Shown here piece by piece: positions 63,897 through 64,000 of a stretch of DNA of 64,000 nucleotides. This DNA is from Bradyrhizobium sp. ORS 285 (GTDB lineage Bacteria; Pseudomonadota; Alphaproteobacteria; Rhizobiales; Xanthobacteraceae): positions 4,237,001-4,301,000 of the forward strand of contig NZ_LT859959.1 of NCBI RefSeq assembly GCF_900176205.1, in the 5' to 3' direction. Positions within the stretch are counted from its first letter, which is position 1, and each line of letters begins with the position of its first letter. Below the pieces are notes generated by a model, which made no database searches, had not been told where the DNA came from, and saw only the letters and a list, made by a program, of their open reading frames with translations. The translations under genes were made by a program, and so were the position numbers.

Positions 63897-64000
63897 AACT
63901 TGGACTCTCGGGCAAGCTGACCCAGGCGACCATCGCCTCGCCGCTGACGCCGCTGTTCCTGCTCGCTTCCCTCGTCGTCGGCCTCATCGCCGTGGTCGTG
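63893..64000 (+). CDS. RND family efflux pump, N-terminus only (cut by window edge)
   Basis: Thirty-six codons are visible from the GTG at 63893. The product begins (M)KLGLSGKLTQATIASPLTPL and continues into a hydrophobic helix (FLLASLVVGLIAVVV), the first helix of an AcrB-like pump. The start overlaps the adaptor stop by four bases. The xLTxxFIxxPLTP pattern is usual for RND pumps of the heavy-metal or small-molecule type; substrate unknown. Confidence 0.8.
   Translation, partial: MKLGLSGKLTQATIASPLTPLFLLASLVVGLIAVVV

Noticed and set aside
1..64000. tRNA, rRNA, CRISPR, integrase or transposase genes
   Set aside because: None seen by eye on either strand; a covariance-model scan for tRNA and small RNA would be needed to exclude weak cases.

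Overview
The window looks like a chromosomal segment of a high-GC alphaproteobacterium, most probably Bradyrhizobium. The reasons are the ClpA/ClpS pair, the MipZ division ATPase beside panC, a short alpha-type phasin, DUF1489, polysaccharide deacetylase paralogues, and intergenic palindromes of the kind I remember from bradyrhizobial genomes. The genus is an inference from memory and the strain cannot be named. I saw no rRNA, tRNA, CRISPR array, insertion sequence or prophage. Almost all space is protein coding, with two small scars of gene loss or repeat insertion (38.1-38.4 kb and 57.8-58.9 kb).

Layout. 0-5.1 kb: NrtR-like regulator (cut by the left edge), TrmO, AzlC/AzlD exporter, a lytic transglycosylase with SPOR tail, a GrdB-like protein and a lipoprotein. 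5.3-10.3 kb: nitrilase divergent from an AraC regulator, then a cytochrome c, a DHA2 efflux pump and a TauE-type exporter. 10.4-13.5 kb: clpA and clpS. 14-18.4 kb: a Tad-like vWA protein with a Cys-rich insert, a phasin with two PhaR-like operators, and a DD-carboxypeptidase with SPOR tail. 18.6-25.3 kb: J-domain and vWA-like proteins, a hydrolase, mipZ, panC, DUF1489 and a membrane protein. 25.6-33.5 kb: small protein, GST, TonB/TolA-like protein, aldo-keto reductase, HTH protein, MgtE, two tandem deacetylases, membrane protein. 33.7-37.7 kb: an amine/amide catabolic set (DadA-like, RidA, amidase) opposite an XRE-cupin regulator. 37.7-41.5 kb: decayed toxin-antitoxin locus, SDR/LysR pair, a nucleotidyltransferase-like protein with four Cys, and a Lin0512 protein. 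41.6-48.5 kb: DeoR regulator and three-gene ABC importer divergent from eutBC. 48.5-57.8 kb: a Liv-type importer in one operon with a molybdenum hydroxylase, divergent from a TetR regulator. 57.8-58.9 kb: palindromic repeats. 58.9-64 kb: a sulfide-response locus.

The last region is the most interesting. A SqrR/BigR-type ArsR regulator keeps two Cys 66 residues apart. It faces an operon of sulfide:quinone reductase (all three catalytic Cys present), thioredoxin 2, a DUF2892 membrane protein and an orphan CcoG-like iron-sulfur protein. The two directions share one 34-bp stretch carrying interlocked sigma-70-like promoters, and the regulator mRNA appears leaderless. An RND efflux adaptor and pump lie on the regulator side and leave the window at 64 kb. 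The second item of interest is the molybdenum hydroxylase plus Liv importer operon under TetR control, whose substrate is unknown, next to an ethanolamine ammonia-lyase locus that lacks a reactivase and a dedicated permease.
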